Below the pieces are notes generated by a model that was not told the DNA's origin, did not search any database, and worked only from the letters and a program-made list of their open reading frames with translations. A stretch of 64,000 nt of DNA from Herbiconiux gentiana (GTDB lineage: Bacteria; Actinomycetota; Actinomycetes; Actinomycetales; Microbacteriaceae). The stretch covers positions 124,001 through 188,000 of the forward strand of contig NZ_JANTEZ010000006.1 of NCBI RefSeq assembly GCF_024978135.1, given 5' to 3'. Of the stretch, positions 9,648-17,103 are shown piece by piece (within the stretch, counting starts at the first letter, position 1; each line of letters opens with the position of its first letter). The translations under genes were made by a program, and so were the position numbers.

Positions 9648-12215
9648 ATGACTGACGAAATCACTCCGCCCACCGGCGATCGCATCGAGCAGGTCGATCT
9701 CCAGCTGGAGATGCAGCGCTCCTACCTCGACTACGCGATGAGCGTCATCGTCGGGCGCGCCCTGCCCGACGTGCGCGACGGCCTGAAGCCCGTGCACCGC
9801 CGCGTGATCTACGCGATGTACGACGGCGGGTACCGTCCCGACCGGGCCTTCTCCAAGTCGGCCCGCGTGGTCGGCGAGGTGATGGGTCAGTTCCACCCGC
9901 ACGGCGACACGTCGATCTACGACACCCTGGTGCGGCTCATCCAGCCGTGGAGCCTGCGCTACCCGCTCGCGCTCGGCCAGGGCAACTTCGGCTCACCCGG
10001 AAACGACGGCGCCGCCGCCCCGCGGTACACCGAGACGAAGATGGCTCCGCTCGCGCTCGAGATGGTGCGCGACATCCAGGAAGAGACCGTCGACTTCCAG
10101 GACAACTACGACGGCCGCACGCTCGAGCCCGTCGTACTGCCGAGCCGCTTCCCGAACCTGCTGGTCAACGGCTCGGTCGGCATCGCGGTCGGCATGGCCA
10201 CGAACATCCCGCCCCACAACCTGCGCGAGGTCGCCGCCGGTGCCATCTGGTACCTCGAGAACCCCGATGCCTCGCGCGAGGAGCTGCTCGAGGCCCTGAT
10301 GCAGCGCATCAAGGGCCCCGACTTCCCCACCGGCGCGCAGATCCTCGGCGTCAAGGGCATCCACGACGCCTACCGCACGGGCCGCGGCTCCATCACGATG
10401 CGTGCCGTCGTGAACGTCGAGGAGCTGCAGGGCCGCACCTGCCTCGTGGTCACCGAGCTGCCCTATCAGGTCAACCCCGATAACCTCGCGATCAAGATCG
10501 CCGACCTGGTGAAGGACGGCCGGCTCGCCGGCATCGCCGACATCCGCGACGAGACCTCGGGCCGCACCGGTCAGCGCCTCGTGATCGTGCTGAAGCGCGA
10601 CGCCGTGGCCAAGGTCGTGCTGAACAACCTCTACAAGCACACCTCGCTGCAGGAGAACTTCGGCGCCAACATGCTGGCGATCGTCGACGGCATCCCGCGC
10701 ACCCTCCCGCTCGACGGCTTCATCACCGAGTGGGTCGCGCACCAGATCGACGTCATCGTGCGCCGAACCCGCTTCCGCCTGCGCGAGGCCGAGGCCCGCA
10801 TGCACATCCTGCGCGGCTACCTGAAGGCACTCGACGCCCTCGACGAGGTGATCGCGCTGATCCGCCGCTCGCCCACGGTCGAGGAGGCCCGCGACGGCCT
10901 GATGGAGCTGCTCGACATCGACGAGCTGCAGTCCCGCGCCATCCTCGAGCTGCAGCTGCGCCGCCTCGCCGCGCTCGAGCGGCAGAAGATCCAGGAGGAG
11001 GCCGAGGCCCTCCAGCTGAAGATCGACGAGTACAACGTCATCCTCGGCAGCCCGCAGCGCCAGCGCGAGATCATCACCGAGGAGCTCGGCGAGATCGTCG
11101 AGAAGTTCGGCGACGACCGGCGCACCGAGATCATGTTCGGCTTCGACGGCGACATGAACATCGAAGACCTCATCCCCGAGGAGGAGATGGTCGTCACCGT
11201 CACCCGCGGCGGGTACGTCAAGCGCACGCGCAGCGACAACTACCGCAGCCAGCACCGCGGCGGCAAGGGCGTCAAGGGCGCCCAGTTGCGAGCGGATGAC
11301 GTGGTCGAGCACTTCTTCGTCACGACCACCCACCACTGGCTGCTGTTCTTCACCAATCGCGGCCGGGTCTACCGCACGAAGGCCTACGAGCTGCAGGAAG
11401 CCGGGCGCGACGCCAAGGGCCAGCACGTCGCCAACCTGCTCGCGCTCGCACCCGACGAGCAGATCACGCAGATCCTCGACATCCGCGACTACGAGGCCGC
11501 CCAGTACCTGGTGCTCGCCACCAAGGGCGGGCTGCTGAAGAAGACGTCGCTCACCGAGTACGACACCAACCGCTCGGGCGGCATCATCGCGATCAACCTG
11601 CGCGACGACGACGAGCTCGTCTCGGCGCTGCTGGTCGACGAGGACAGCGATCTGCTCCTGGTGTCCAAGAAGGGCATGTCGATCCGCTTCACGGCGAGCG
11701 ACGAGGCGCTCCGGCCGATGGGCCGGGCCACCTCCGGCGTGATCGGGATGAAGTTCCGCGGCGACGACTCGCTCCAGGGCGCCTCCGTCGTCTCCGACGA
11801 GGGCTTCGTCTTCATCGTCACCGAGGGCGGCTACGCCAAGCGCACCTCGGTCGACGAGTACCGCGTGCAGGGCCGCGGCGGTCTGGGCATCAAGGTGGCC
11901 AAGCTGCAGGATGCCCGGGGCGATCTGATCGGCTCCCTGATCGTCGGGGAGGACGACGAGGTGCTTGTGGTTCTTGCCAGCGGCAAGGTGGTACGCTCTG
12001 CCGTGGCCGAAGTTCCGGCCAAGGGACGCGACACGATGGGCGTGGTCTTCGCCCGCTTCGCGGACGATGATCGCATCATCGCGGTGGCCAAGAACACCGA
12101 ACGCAACCTGGAGTCCGAGCTCGAGGCGGGTGCTGAGCCCGTGTTGACGACGGCACTCGAGGAGAGCGCAGACGCCGGGTCTGCGCCTGGAGAGGACGTA
12201 ACGACGGATGAGTAA
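9648..12215 (+). CDS. gyrA: DNA gyrase subunit A
   Basis: DNA breakage-reunion subunit of gyrase. 855 aa. The winged-helix/tower region carries the catalytic tyrosine in AAAPRYTE. The quinolone region reads [10 protein letters not shown], with Thr at the Escherichia coli Ser83 position and Asp at the Asp87 position, so no obvious resistance change. The C-terminal six-bladed wrapping domain contains the GyrA box in [10 protein letters not shown] near residue 528. The acidic C-terminal tail overlaps the DUF3566 gene by 8 bp. It sits 21 bp after gyrB. Confidence 0.98.
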   Translation: MTDEITPPTGDRIEQVDLQLEMQRSYLDYAMSVIVGRALPDVRDGLKPVHRRVIYAMYDGGYRPDRAFSKSARVVGEVMGQFHPHGDTSIYDTLVRLIQPWSLRYPLALGQGNFGSPGNDGAAAPRYTETKMAPLALEMVRDIQEETVDFQDNYDGRTLEPVVLPSRFPNLLVNGSVGIAVGMATNIPPHNLREVAAGAIWYLENPDASREELLEALMQRIKGPDFPTGAQILGVKGIHDAYRTGRGSITMRAVVNVEELQGRTCLVVTELPYQVNPDNLAIKIADLVKDGRLAGIADIRDETSGRTGQRLVIVLKRDAVAKVVLNNLYKHTSLQENFGANMLAIVDGIPRTLPLDGFITEWVAHQIDVIVRRTRFRLREAEARMHILRGYLKALDALDEVIALIRRSPTVEEARDGLMELLDIDELQSRAILELQLRRLAALERQKIQEEAEALQLKIDEYNVILGSPQRQREIITEELGEIVEKFGDDRRTEIMFGFDGDMNIEDLIPEEEMVVTVTRGGYVKRTRSDNYRSQHRGGKGVKGAQLRADDVVEHFFVTTTHHWLLFFTNRGRVYRTKAYELQEAGRDAKGQHVANLLALAPDEQITQILDIRDYEAAQYLVLATKGGLLKKTSLTEYDTNRSGGIIAINLRDDDELVSALLVDEDSDLLLVSKKGMSIRFTASDEALRPMGRATSGVIGMKFRGDDSLQGASVVSDEGFVFIVTEGGYAKRTSVDEYRVQGRGGLGIKVAKLQDARGDLIGSLIVGEDDEVLVVLASGKVVRSAVAEVPAKGRDTMGVVFARFADDDRIIAVAKNTERNLESELEAGAEPVLTTALEESADAGSAPGEDVTTDE

Positions 12216-12615
12216 TCTTGGCGACAAATTCGCGAAGAAGACGGCAAGAGTCGCCAACACCAAGCAGGTCCGGCTGAAGCTGGTCTACATCGACTTCTGG
12301 TCGGTGCTGAAGATCTCGTTCCTGCTCGCCATCATCCTCGGCATCGTGACCGTGGTCGCCAGCTTCCTGGTGTGGTCGGTGCTGAACCAGACCGGTGTGT
12401 TCGACTCGATCAACACGCTGCTGCAGGACATCGCGGGCGCCGGCAACTTCGACCTGTTCGACTTCGCCTCGCTGCCGCAGGTGATGGGCTTCTCCATCGT
12501 CGTGGCCATCCTGAACGTCATCGTCATCACCGCGCTCGGAGCGATCTGGGCCGCGCTGTACAACCTGGCCGTGCGGATCACCGGCGGCATCATGCTGGGC
12601 TTCACCAACAAGTGA
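12208..12615 (+). CDS. DUF3566 membrane protein downstream of gyrA
   Basis: 135-aa membrane protein of the actinobacterial DUF3566 family (Rv0007-like position). Two hydrophobic segments are visible, [21 protein letters not shown] and [20 protein letters not shown], plus a conserved C-terminal [15 protein letters not shown]. Shorter than the mycobacterial homologue because it lacks the long disordered N-terminus. It overlaps the gyrA stop by 8 bp, so translation is probably coupled. Function unknown; the conserved link to gyrase genes suggests an envelope or division role, which is inference. Confidence 0.88.
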   Translation: MSNLGDKFAKKTARVANTKQVRLKLVYIDFWSVLKISFLLAIILGIVTVVASFLVWSVLNQTGVFDSINTLLQDIAGAGNFDLFDFASLPQVMGFSIVVAILNVIVITALGAIWAALYNLAVRITGGIMLGFTNK

Positions 12616-12681
12616 CGCCCGACCGGCTCGATTGTGTGATCGGGCACTGCGTAGGGTAATCTCTACTCTGGTCAAAAAAAC

Positions 12682-12755
12682 GGGGCTATAGCTCAGGCGG
12701 TTAGAGCGCTTCGCTGATAACGAAGAGGTCCAAGGTTCAAGTCCTTGTAGCCCCA
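12682..12755 (+). tRNA. tRNA-Ile (GAT anticodon)
   Basis: 74-nt cloverleaf. Acceptor arms GGGGCTA (12682-12688) and TAGCCCC (12748-12754) pair. Anticodon arm CTTCG/CGAAG encloses CTGATAA with GAT at 12716-12718. T-arm contains GGTTCAAGTCC. No CCA is encoded. It is followed 22 bp later by tRNA-Ala, as in other actinobacterial origins. Confidence 0.97.
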
Positions 12756-12777
12756 CCCGTAGATTCACTCCCCGAAC

Positions 12778-12850
12778 GGGGCCTTAGCTCAGTTGGTAGA
12801 GCGCCTGCTTTGCAAGCAGGATGTCGGGAGTTCGATTCTCCCAGGCTCCA
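12778..12850 (+). tRNA. tRNA-Ala (TGC anticodon)
   Basis: 73-nt cloverleaf. Acceptor GGGGCCT (12778-12784) pairs with AGGCTCC (12843-12849) with one G-T pair. Anticodon stem CCTGC/GCAGG encloses TTTGCAA, anticodon TGC at 12811-12813. T-loop GTTCGATTC. Not CCA-encoded. A strong hairpin follows 12 bp downstream. Confidence 0.97.
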
Positions 12851-12861
12851 CTCCACATCGA

Positions 12862-12893
12862 AGAAGCCCCCCACCGGTCGGTGAGGGGCTTCT
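12862..12893 (+). terminator. Strong hairpin terminator after tRNA-Ala
   Basis: AGAAGCCCC (12862-12870) pairs perfectly with GGGGCTTCT (12885-12893), and the interior CACCG/CGGTG extends the stem. The T-run is weak, so it may work as a long GC hairpin. It also faces the convergent 12914-13465 gene and could act in both directions. Confidence 0.75.
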
Positions 12894-12913
12894 GTCGTGC
12901 GAGGGGCTGGGGG

Positions 12914-13465
12914 TCAGCTCTCGGGGTTGGTCTCGGGCTCCGGGTCCTCGTCGGCGATCCAGAGCTCGTCGTCGGCCCGGAACGTCTGCCACAGGGCATA
13001 GCCGACACCCACGAGGGTGACGACGCCGAGGCTCACGACGAAGGCGGTGCCGACCTTCGAGCCGCCCGACTTCGGGGCCGACTTCTTGACGGCCTTGCCG
13101 GCCTTCTGGACCTTCTTGCCGGCTTCCTTGAGGAACTCCGGGTTCTTGGACGACTGCAGCACCGCTGCGGCGGAGCCGAGCGTGCTGGCGAGCGCGGGGA
13201 TGACCTCGGAGGAGAACTGCTTCTTCACGGTCGAACCGGCCACCTTGACCTCGGCGACCTTGCGGCTCACCGTGGGGGCGACGGAATCGACTGCGCTCTT
13301 GACGCGGGGCTTGACCTGCTCCTCGGTGAGGAAGCTGGCCTGCTTGCCGGCCTCACGGATGATCGTGTTGGCACGGTCGAGCACGTCCTGCTGGTCGAGC
13401 CACAGTTCTTCTGCCGAACCCTTCAGGCGCTTGAGCGCCTTGCGACGCTTGCGGGAAAGACTCAT
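12914..13465 (-). CDS. Hypothetical C-terminally anchored membrane protein
   Basis: 183 aa, not recognised beyond a general actinobacterial type. The N-terminus is very basic (MSLSRKRRKALKRLKG). A long Lys/Val/Ala-rich helical middle (about 30-125) follows, then one hydrophobic segment near 140-160 (VGTAFVVSLGVVTLVGVGYALW) and an acidic tail. Start ATG 13465 has GGAGGTTT about 6 nt upstream. It is read convergently toward the tRNA pair and divergently from ppiA. The layout suggests a tail-anchored or bitopic protein; function unknown. Confidence 0.75.
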   Translation of the reverse strand: MSLSRKRRKALKRLKGSAEELWLDQQDVLDRANTIIREAGKQASFLTEEQVKPRVKSAVDSVAPTVSRKVAEVKVAGSTVKKQFSSEVIPALASTLGSAAAVLQSSKNPEFLKEAGKKVQKAGKAVKKSAPKSGGSKVGTAFVVSLGVVTLVGVGYALWQTFRADDELWIADEDPEPETNPES

Positions 13466-13607
13466 GGGAAACCTCCATCGGCGAAAGCACGGACAACCTC
13501 ATCTTGGCACGCTCTGCACCGCGGCAGTAGTTCGCGGCCCTGATCATCCGCTCCCCATCGCCTGGGCCTTCACTGGATGCGGCGCGCCGGTGTGACAGAA
13601 TCGAGCC

Positions 13608-14147
13608 ATGCCCGCTCACACCCATGTCGCGACCATCACCACCAACCACGGCCCCATCGTCGTGAACCTCTACGGTCACCACGCTCCCAAGACCGTCAAG
13701 AACTTCGTCGGCCTCGCCACCGGCGGGATCGAGTGGACCGACCCCAAGACCGGCAAGCCCACCACGGCGCCCCTCTACGAGAACATCGTCTTCCACCGCA
13801 TCATCCCCGGCTTCATGATCCAGGGCGGCGACCCCCTGGGCAACGGCACCGGCGGCCCCGGCTTCCGCTTCGACGACGAGATCAACCCCGAGCTCGACTT
13901 CACCGAGCCCTACATCCTCGCCATGGCCAACGCCGGCCTGCAGGGCGGCAAGGGCACGAACGGCTCGCAGTTCTTCATCACCGTGGGCCCGACCACCTGG
14001 CTGCAGGGCAAGCACACCATCTTCGGCGAGGTCGCCGACGACGCCTCGCGTCGCATCGTCGACAAGCTGGCCGGCGTCGCCACCGACGCCTATGACCGCC
14101 CGCTCGACGAGGTCGTACTCGAGAACGTCACCGTCACCGAGGTCTGA
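13608..14147 (+). CDS. ppiA: Cyclophilin-type peptidyl-prolyl isomerase
   Basis: Cis-trans prolyl isomerase that speeds protein folding. 179 aa cytosolic cyclophilin without signal peptide. Core motifs are in order: NLYGHHAPKTVKNFVGLA, FHRIIPGFMIQGGDP (catalytic Arg and Phe), ILAMANAG, GTNGSQFFITV and HTIFGEV. The equivalent gene holds the same place in Mycobacterium (Rv0009). Upstream, CAGAAT lies 6 nt before the ATG and could be a weak -10 of a leaderless mRNA, but it lacks the leading TA. Confidence 0.95.
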   Translation: MPAHTHVATITTNHGPIVVNLYGHHAPKTVKNFVGLATGGIEWTDPKTGKPTTAPLYENIVFHRIIPGFMIQGGDPLGNGTGGPGFRFDDEINPELDFTEPYILAMANAGLQGGKGTNGSQFFITVGPTTWLQGKHTIFGEVADDASRRIVDKLAGVATDAYDRPLDEVVLENVTVTEV

Positions 14148-14182
14148 GACGCACTCGCTGATCCACCGACGCTGATCCACCG

Positions 14183-15040
14183 ATGACGAGCGCCCCGGTC
14201 TCGGCCGACGACTACTGCTACCGCCACCCCGGCCGGCAGAGCTTCGTGCTCTGCCAGCGCTGCGGGCGCACCATCTGCCCCGAGTGCCAGGTGCAGGCGG
14301 CGGTGGGCGTGCACTGTGTGGAGTGCGCGCGCCGAGACCGGGCGAGCATCCCGCGCCCGAAGCGCAGTCGGGCGTTCGCCCGCCGGGTGACGGGCGCCGA
14401 TGCACCCGTCGTCACGTACTCGCTGATCGCGCTCTGCGTGGTCGTCTTCGGCCTGCAGCTCATCCCTGGCCTCGGCGTCACGAACGCCCTGCTCTTCGCT
14501 CCGGCCTACGTGCAGCCCGCGACGGGCGCTCCGCTCGAGCCATGGCGCATGATCACCGCGATCTTCACGCACTCCACGGCGTCGCTGCTGCCGCTGCACA
14601 TCCTGCTGAACATGTACTCGCTGTTCATCTTCGGCGGGGTGCTCGAGCGGATGCTCGGGCGGGTGCGGTTCCTCGCCCTCTACCTCATCGCGGGCTTCGG
14701 CGGCTCGGTGGCCGTCGACCTGCTGGGCGACCCGCTGCAAGGGACGGTCGGGGCATCCGGAGCCATCTTCGGTCTGATGGGCGCCTTCTTCATCATCAAC
14801 CGGCACCTCGGCGGCAACAGCATCCAGTTCGTGGTGCTGGTGGTGCTCAACCTGGCCTGGGGATTCTTCGTGCCGGGCATCTCGTGGCAGGCCCACGTGG
14901 GCGGTATCGTCGCCGGCGGGCTGGTGGCGCTGGTGCTCGTGCGCACCCGCAACCGGAGTCAGCGCACGGCGCAGATCGTCGGCGTCGCGGCGATCGCGGC
15001 GGCCCTCGTGGCCCTCACCGTGATTCGTGCACTGGTCTGA
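14183..15040 (+). CDS. Rhomboid family intramembrane serine protease with zinc-binding N-terminus
   Basis: 285 aa. Residues about 12-55 form a B-box-like zinc-binding module with paired cysteines (CQRCGR, CPECQ, CVECARR). Six membrane segments follow. The catalytic serine is in GASGAIFG (near residue 190) and the catalytic histidine in WQAHVGG (near 240), so the dyad is intact. Rhomboids cleave membrane-embedded substrates; the substrate here is unknown. It lies between ppiA and crgA, and its 3' side holds a DnaA-box-like cluster. Confidence 0.93.
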   Translation: MTSAPVSADDYCYRHPGRQSFVLCQRCGRTICPECQVQAAVGVHCVECARRDRASIPRPKRSRAFARRVTGADAPVVTYSLIALCVVVFGLQLIPGLGVTNALLFAPAYVQPATGAPLEPWRMITAIFTHSTASLLPLHILLNMYSLFIFGGVLERMLGRVRFLALYLIAGFGGSVAVDLLGDPLQGTVGASGAIFGLMGAFFIINRHLGGNSIQFVVLVVLNLAWGFFVPGISWQAHVGGIVAGGLVALVLVRTRNRSQRTAQIVGVAAIAAALVALTVIRALV

Positions 15041-15061
15041 ATGCTAGATCGACTAACAGAG

Positions 15062-15109
15062 TTATCCACACTGTGGAATTCTCCACAGGAGTTTCCACAT
15101 TGGGGATAA
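15062..15109. promoter_or_regulatory. Second cluster of DnaA-box-like sequences, beside crgA
   Basis: One perfect TTATCCACA (15062-15070,+). Three single-mismatch copies: TTCTCCACA (15079-15087,+), GTTTCCACA (15091-15099,+) and TGGGGATAA (15101-15109,-). Two weaker copies overlap (15072-15080; ATAATCACA from 15107). It occupies the gap between the convergent rhomboid and crgA genes, about 11.5 kb from oriC. Confidence 0.6.
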
Positions 15110-15124
15110 TCACACCGGTGTAGT

Positions 15125-15391
15125 TCAGCGCCACCTGGTGGTCATGATGAAGCCGATGAAGGCGATGCCGAAGCCGATCAGGATGTTCCAGCTGCCCAGG
15201 TCGGGAACGGGGAACAGGCCCTGGCTCACGTAGAACACGATGATCCACAGCAGACCGACGATCATGAACCCGAACATGACCGGCTTGAACCAGACCGGGT
15301 TGGGGTTCTGCGCCGAGTCGTCGGAGCTGGAGCGCTGGACGTCGCGAGTGCGACGGGCGACATCCTTCGTTGATGCTTTGTCTCGGGCCAT
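15125..15391 (-). CDS. crgA: Cell division protein CrgA
   Basis: Small (88 aa) divisome membrane protein found in Actinobacteria, known to interact with FtsZ and septal penicillin-binding proteins. The N-terminal 30 residues are charged, then NPVWFKPVMFGFMIVGLLWI and WNILIGFGIAFIGFIMTTRWR give two membrane segments with the family's typical WR end. ATG 15391 is preceded by TAGAAT at 7 nt, with no Shine-Dalgarno, so the mRNA may be leaderless. It is flanked by DnaA-box-like sites on both sides. Confidence 0.95.
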   Translation of the reverse strand: MARDKASTKDVARRTRDVQRSSSDDSAQNPNPVWFKPVMFGFMIVGLLWIIVFYVSQGLFPVPDLGSWNILIGFGIAFIGFIMTTRWR

Positions 15392-15398
15392 GCCGACG

Positions 15399-15404
15399 AT
15401 TCTA
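15399..15404 (-). promoter_or_regulatory. -10 element of crgA (leaderless candidate)
   Basis: TAGAAT on the minus strand ending 7 nt before the crgA ATG; no ribosome site fits between. Confidence 0.55.
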
Positions 15405-15432
15405 ACGGGGATCATCCCCCGTTCTCCACCGG

Positions 15433-15441
15433 TTCTCCACA
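15433..15441 (+). promoter_or_regulatory. Single DnaA-box-like site upstream of crgA and srtE
   Basis: TTCTCCACA, one mismatch from TTWTNCACA and identical to the copy at 15079. A partial copy (TTCTCCACC) lies just before it at 15422. It is in the divergent crgA/sortase promoter region. Confidence 0.35.
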
Positions 15442-15478
15442 GGCGGCGGCTTCGTGGCCGCTGCTCAGCCACAACTCC

Positions 15479-15484
15479 TAGGAT
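15479..15484 (+). promoter_or_regulatory. -10 element of the sortase gene (leaderless candidate)
   Basis: TAGGAT, then six nucleotides (TGGGGG), then ATG 15491. Confidence 0.5.
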
Positions 15485-15490
15485 TGGGGG

Positions 15491-16297
15491 ATGACCGACA
15501 GCGCCCAGGGTGAGCTCCGGCGCCCCCGACGGCAGAAGCGCAGCCCCGTCTCCCGGGTGATCGGGGTGTTCGGTGAGCTCCTCATCACGGCCGGTCTGCT
15601 CGTGCTGCTCTTCCTCGGCTGGCAGTTCACGCTTAACGGCGTGATCCTGAGCAACCAGCAGGCCTCCGACGCCGATCAGCTGATCGACGGCTGGCAGAAC
15701 GGCGGCGCCTCCGACGGTGCCACGGCCGCCCCGGTCGCTCCTAACACCGACGGCACAACCGCGAGCCCGGCCTTCGCCTACGGCGAGCCGCCGGCACCCG
15801 ACGCCGCTCCCGGCGACGCCGAGGAGTTCGCGGTGGTCTACGTGCCGCGCTTCGGCTCGGACTTCAAGAAGACCATCGCCGAGGGGGTCGACCCGCGCTC
15901 GGTGCTGAACAAGGGCGGGGCCGGTCACTACACCACCACGCAGATGCCGGGCGAGGTCGGCAACTTCGCCATCGCGGCGCACCGCGACGGCTGGGGCAGC
16001 CCGTTCCTGAAGATCAACGAGCTGCAGCTGGGCGACAAGATCTACGTCGAGACCCAGGCCGGCTGGTACACCTACACGTTCCGCGGGCTCGAGTACGTCA
16101 CGCCCTACGGTGTCGGGGTCATCGACCCCGTGCCGCAGGTGCCGAACGCGGCGCCGACCGACCGCATCCTCACGATGACGAGCTGCAACCCGCTCTACGT
16201 GGCGAGTGAGCGCATCATCGCCTACTCGGTGCTCACCGACTGGACGCCGCGCTCCGTCGGAGCCCCGGCGGAGATCTCGGGATTGGTGGGAGCCTGA
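15491..16297 (+). CDS. srtE: Class E sortase
   Basis: Membrane transpeptidase that anchors surface proteins to peptidoglycan; class E enzymes prefer LAXTG-type signals. 268 aa: basic N-terminus, membrane segment near 25-50 (VIGVFGELLITAGLLVLLFL), an Ala/Pro/Thr linker, then the catalytic domain with the histidine in FAIAAHRDGWG, the cysteine in ILTMTSCNP and the arginine in SERIIAYS. The stop overlaps the next small ORF by 1 bp. A candidate LAXTG substrate is encoded at 28917-30062. Class E sortases commonly lie between crgA and trpG in Actinobacteria. Confidence 0.93.
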   Translation: MTDSAQGELRRPRRQKRSPVSRVIGVFGELLITAGLLVLLFLGWQFTLNGVILSNQQASDADQLIDGWQNGGASDGATAAPVAPNTDGTTASPAFAYGEPPAPDAAPGDAEEFAVVYVPRFGSDFKKTIAEGVDPRSVLNKGGAGHYTTTQMPGEVGNFAIAAHRDGWGSPFLKINELQLGDKIYVETQAGWYTYTFRGLEYVTPYGVGVIDPVPQVPNAAPTDRILTMTSCNPLYVASERIIAYSVLTDWTPRSVGAPAEISGLVGA

Positions 16298-16458
16298 TGT
16301 ACGCGACGCTCTGGCGACTGATCCCGGGGCCGATCTGGCTGCGCATCCTGATCGTGCTCGTGCTTCTCGCGGCGGTGCTCTACCTGCTCGCGTTCTTCGT
16401 GTTCCCCTGGGTCGATCAGATGACGGCCCCCAGCCAGGATGTGACGGTGGATCGATGA
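16297..16458 (+). CDS. Small single-span membrane protein between srtE and trpG
   Basis: 53 aa, starts MYATLWRLIPGPIWLRILIV and has one hydrophobic segment (about 15-40) ending at FFVFPWVD, then a short polar tail. Its ATG shares a base with the sortase stop, and its TGA overlaps the ATG of trpG (ATGA). Translation of all three is therefore probably coupled. Length and membrane span suggest a small accessory protein of the sortase or division machinery; function is unknown. Confidence 0.75.
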   Translation: MYATLWRLIPGPIWLRILIVLVLLAAVLYLLAFFVFPWVDQMTAPSQDVTVDR

Positions 16459-17093
16459 CCCGTGTTCTCGTGATCGACAACTACGACAGCTTCGTCTACA
16501 CGCTGAACGGCTACCTGCAGCAGCTCGGGGCCGAGACGGAGGTCGTGCGCAACGACTCCTTCGACGCCGCCGACGCGGCCGAGACCATCGCCGGGTACGA
16601 CGCGGTGCTCGTCTCGCCGGGCCCGGGCAAGCCGAGCGAGGCCGGGGTCTCCATCCCGGTCGTGCTGGCCGCCCTCGACTCGGGCACCCCGCTGCTCGGG
16701 GTGTGCCTCGGTCACCAGGCCATCGCCGAGGCGCTCGGGGCCACCGTGACGAACGCCGAAGAGCTCATGCACGGCAAGACCTCGGTCATCCGGCACGACG
16801 ACGACCCGTTCTACGACGGTGTTCCCGACGGCTTCACGGCCACCCGGTACCACTCGCTCGCCGTGGTCGACGGCACGGTGCCCGATTCGCTCGTGGTGAC
16901 CTCGCGCACCGACGGCGGCGTCATCATGGGCGTGCGCCACGTGACGGCCCCGGTCTACGGGGTGCAGTTCCACCCCGAGTCGGTGCTCACCGAGGGCGGC
17001 TACCGGATGCTCGGCAACTGGCTCGCGACCGCGGGCCTCGCCGAGGCGCCCGAACGGGCCGCCACGCTGAACCCGCTGCTGCGCGCGGTCTAG
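16455..17093 (+). CDS. trpG/pabA: Glutamine amidotransferase (anthranilate/aminodeoxychorismate synthase component II)
   Basis: Class I glutamine amidotransferase supplying ammonia to a chorismate-using partner for tryptophan or folate synthesis. 212 aa. Starts MTRVLVIDNYDSFVYTLNGY, with oxyanion motif SPGPGKPSEAG, nucleophile cysteine in GVCLGHQAIAEA near residue 80, and the His/Glu pair in QFHPESVLTEGG. The family cannot be split between TrpG and PabA by motif; the origin-linked gene in actinobacteria is usually called trpG or pabA. No partner synthase gene is adjacent. It overlaps the 53-aa ORF by 4 bp. Confidence 0.93.
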   Translation: MTRVLVIDNYDSFVYTLNGYLQQLGAETEVVRNDSFDAADAAETIAGYDAVLVSPGPGKPSEAGVSIPVVLAALDSGTPLLGVCLGHQAIAEALGATVTNAEELMHGKTSVIRHDDDPFYDGVPDGFTATRYHSLAVVDGTVPDSLVVTSRTDGGVIMGVRHVTAPVYGVQFHPESVLTEGGYRMLGNWLATAGLAEAPERAATLNPLLRAV

Positions 17094-17103
17094 CCCCTGT
17101 TCG

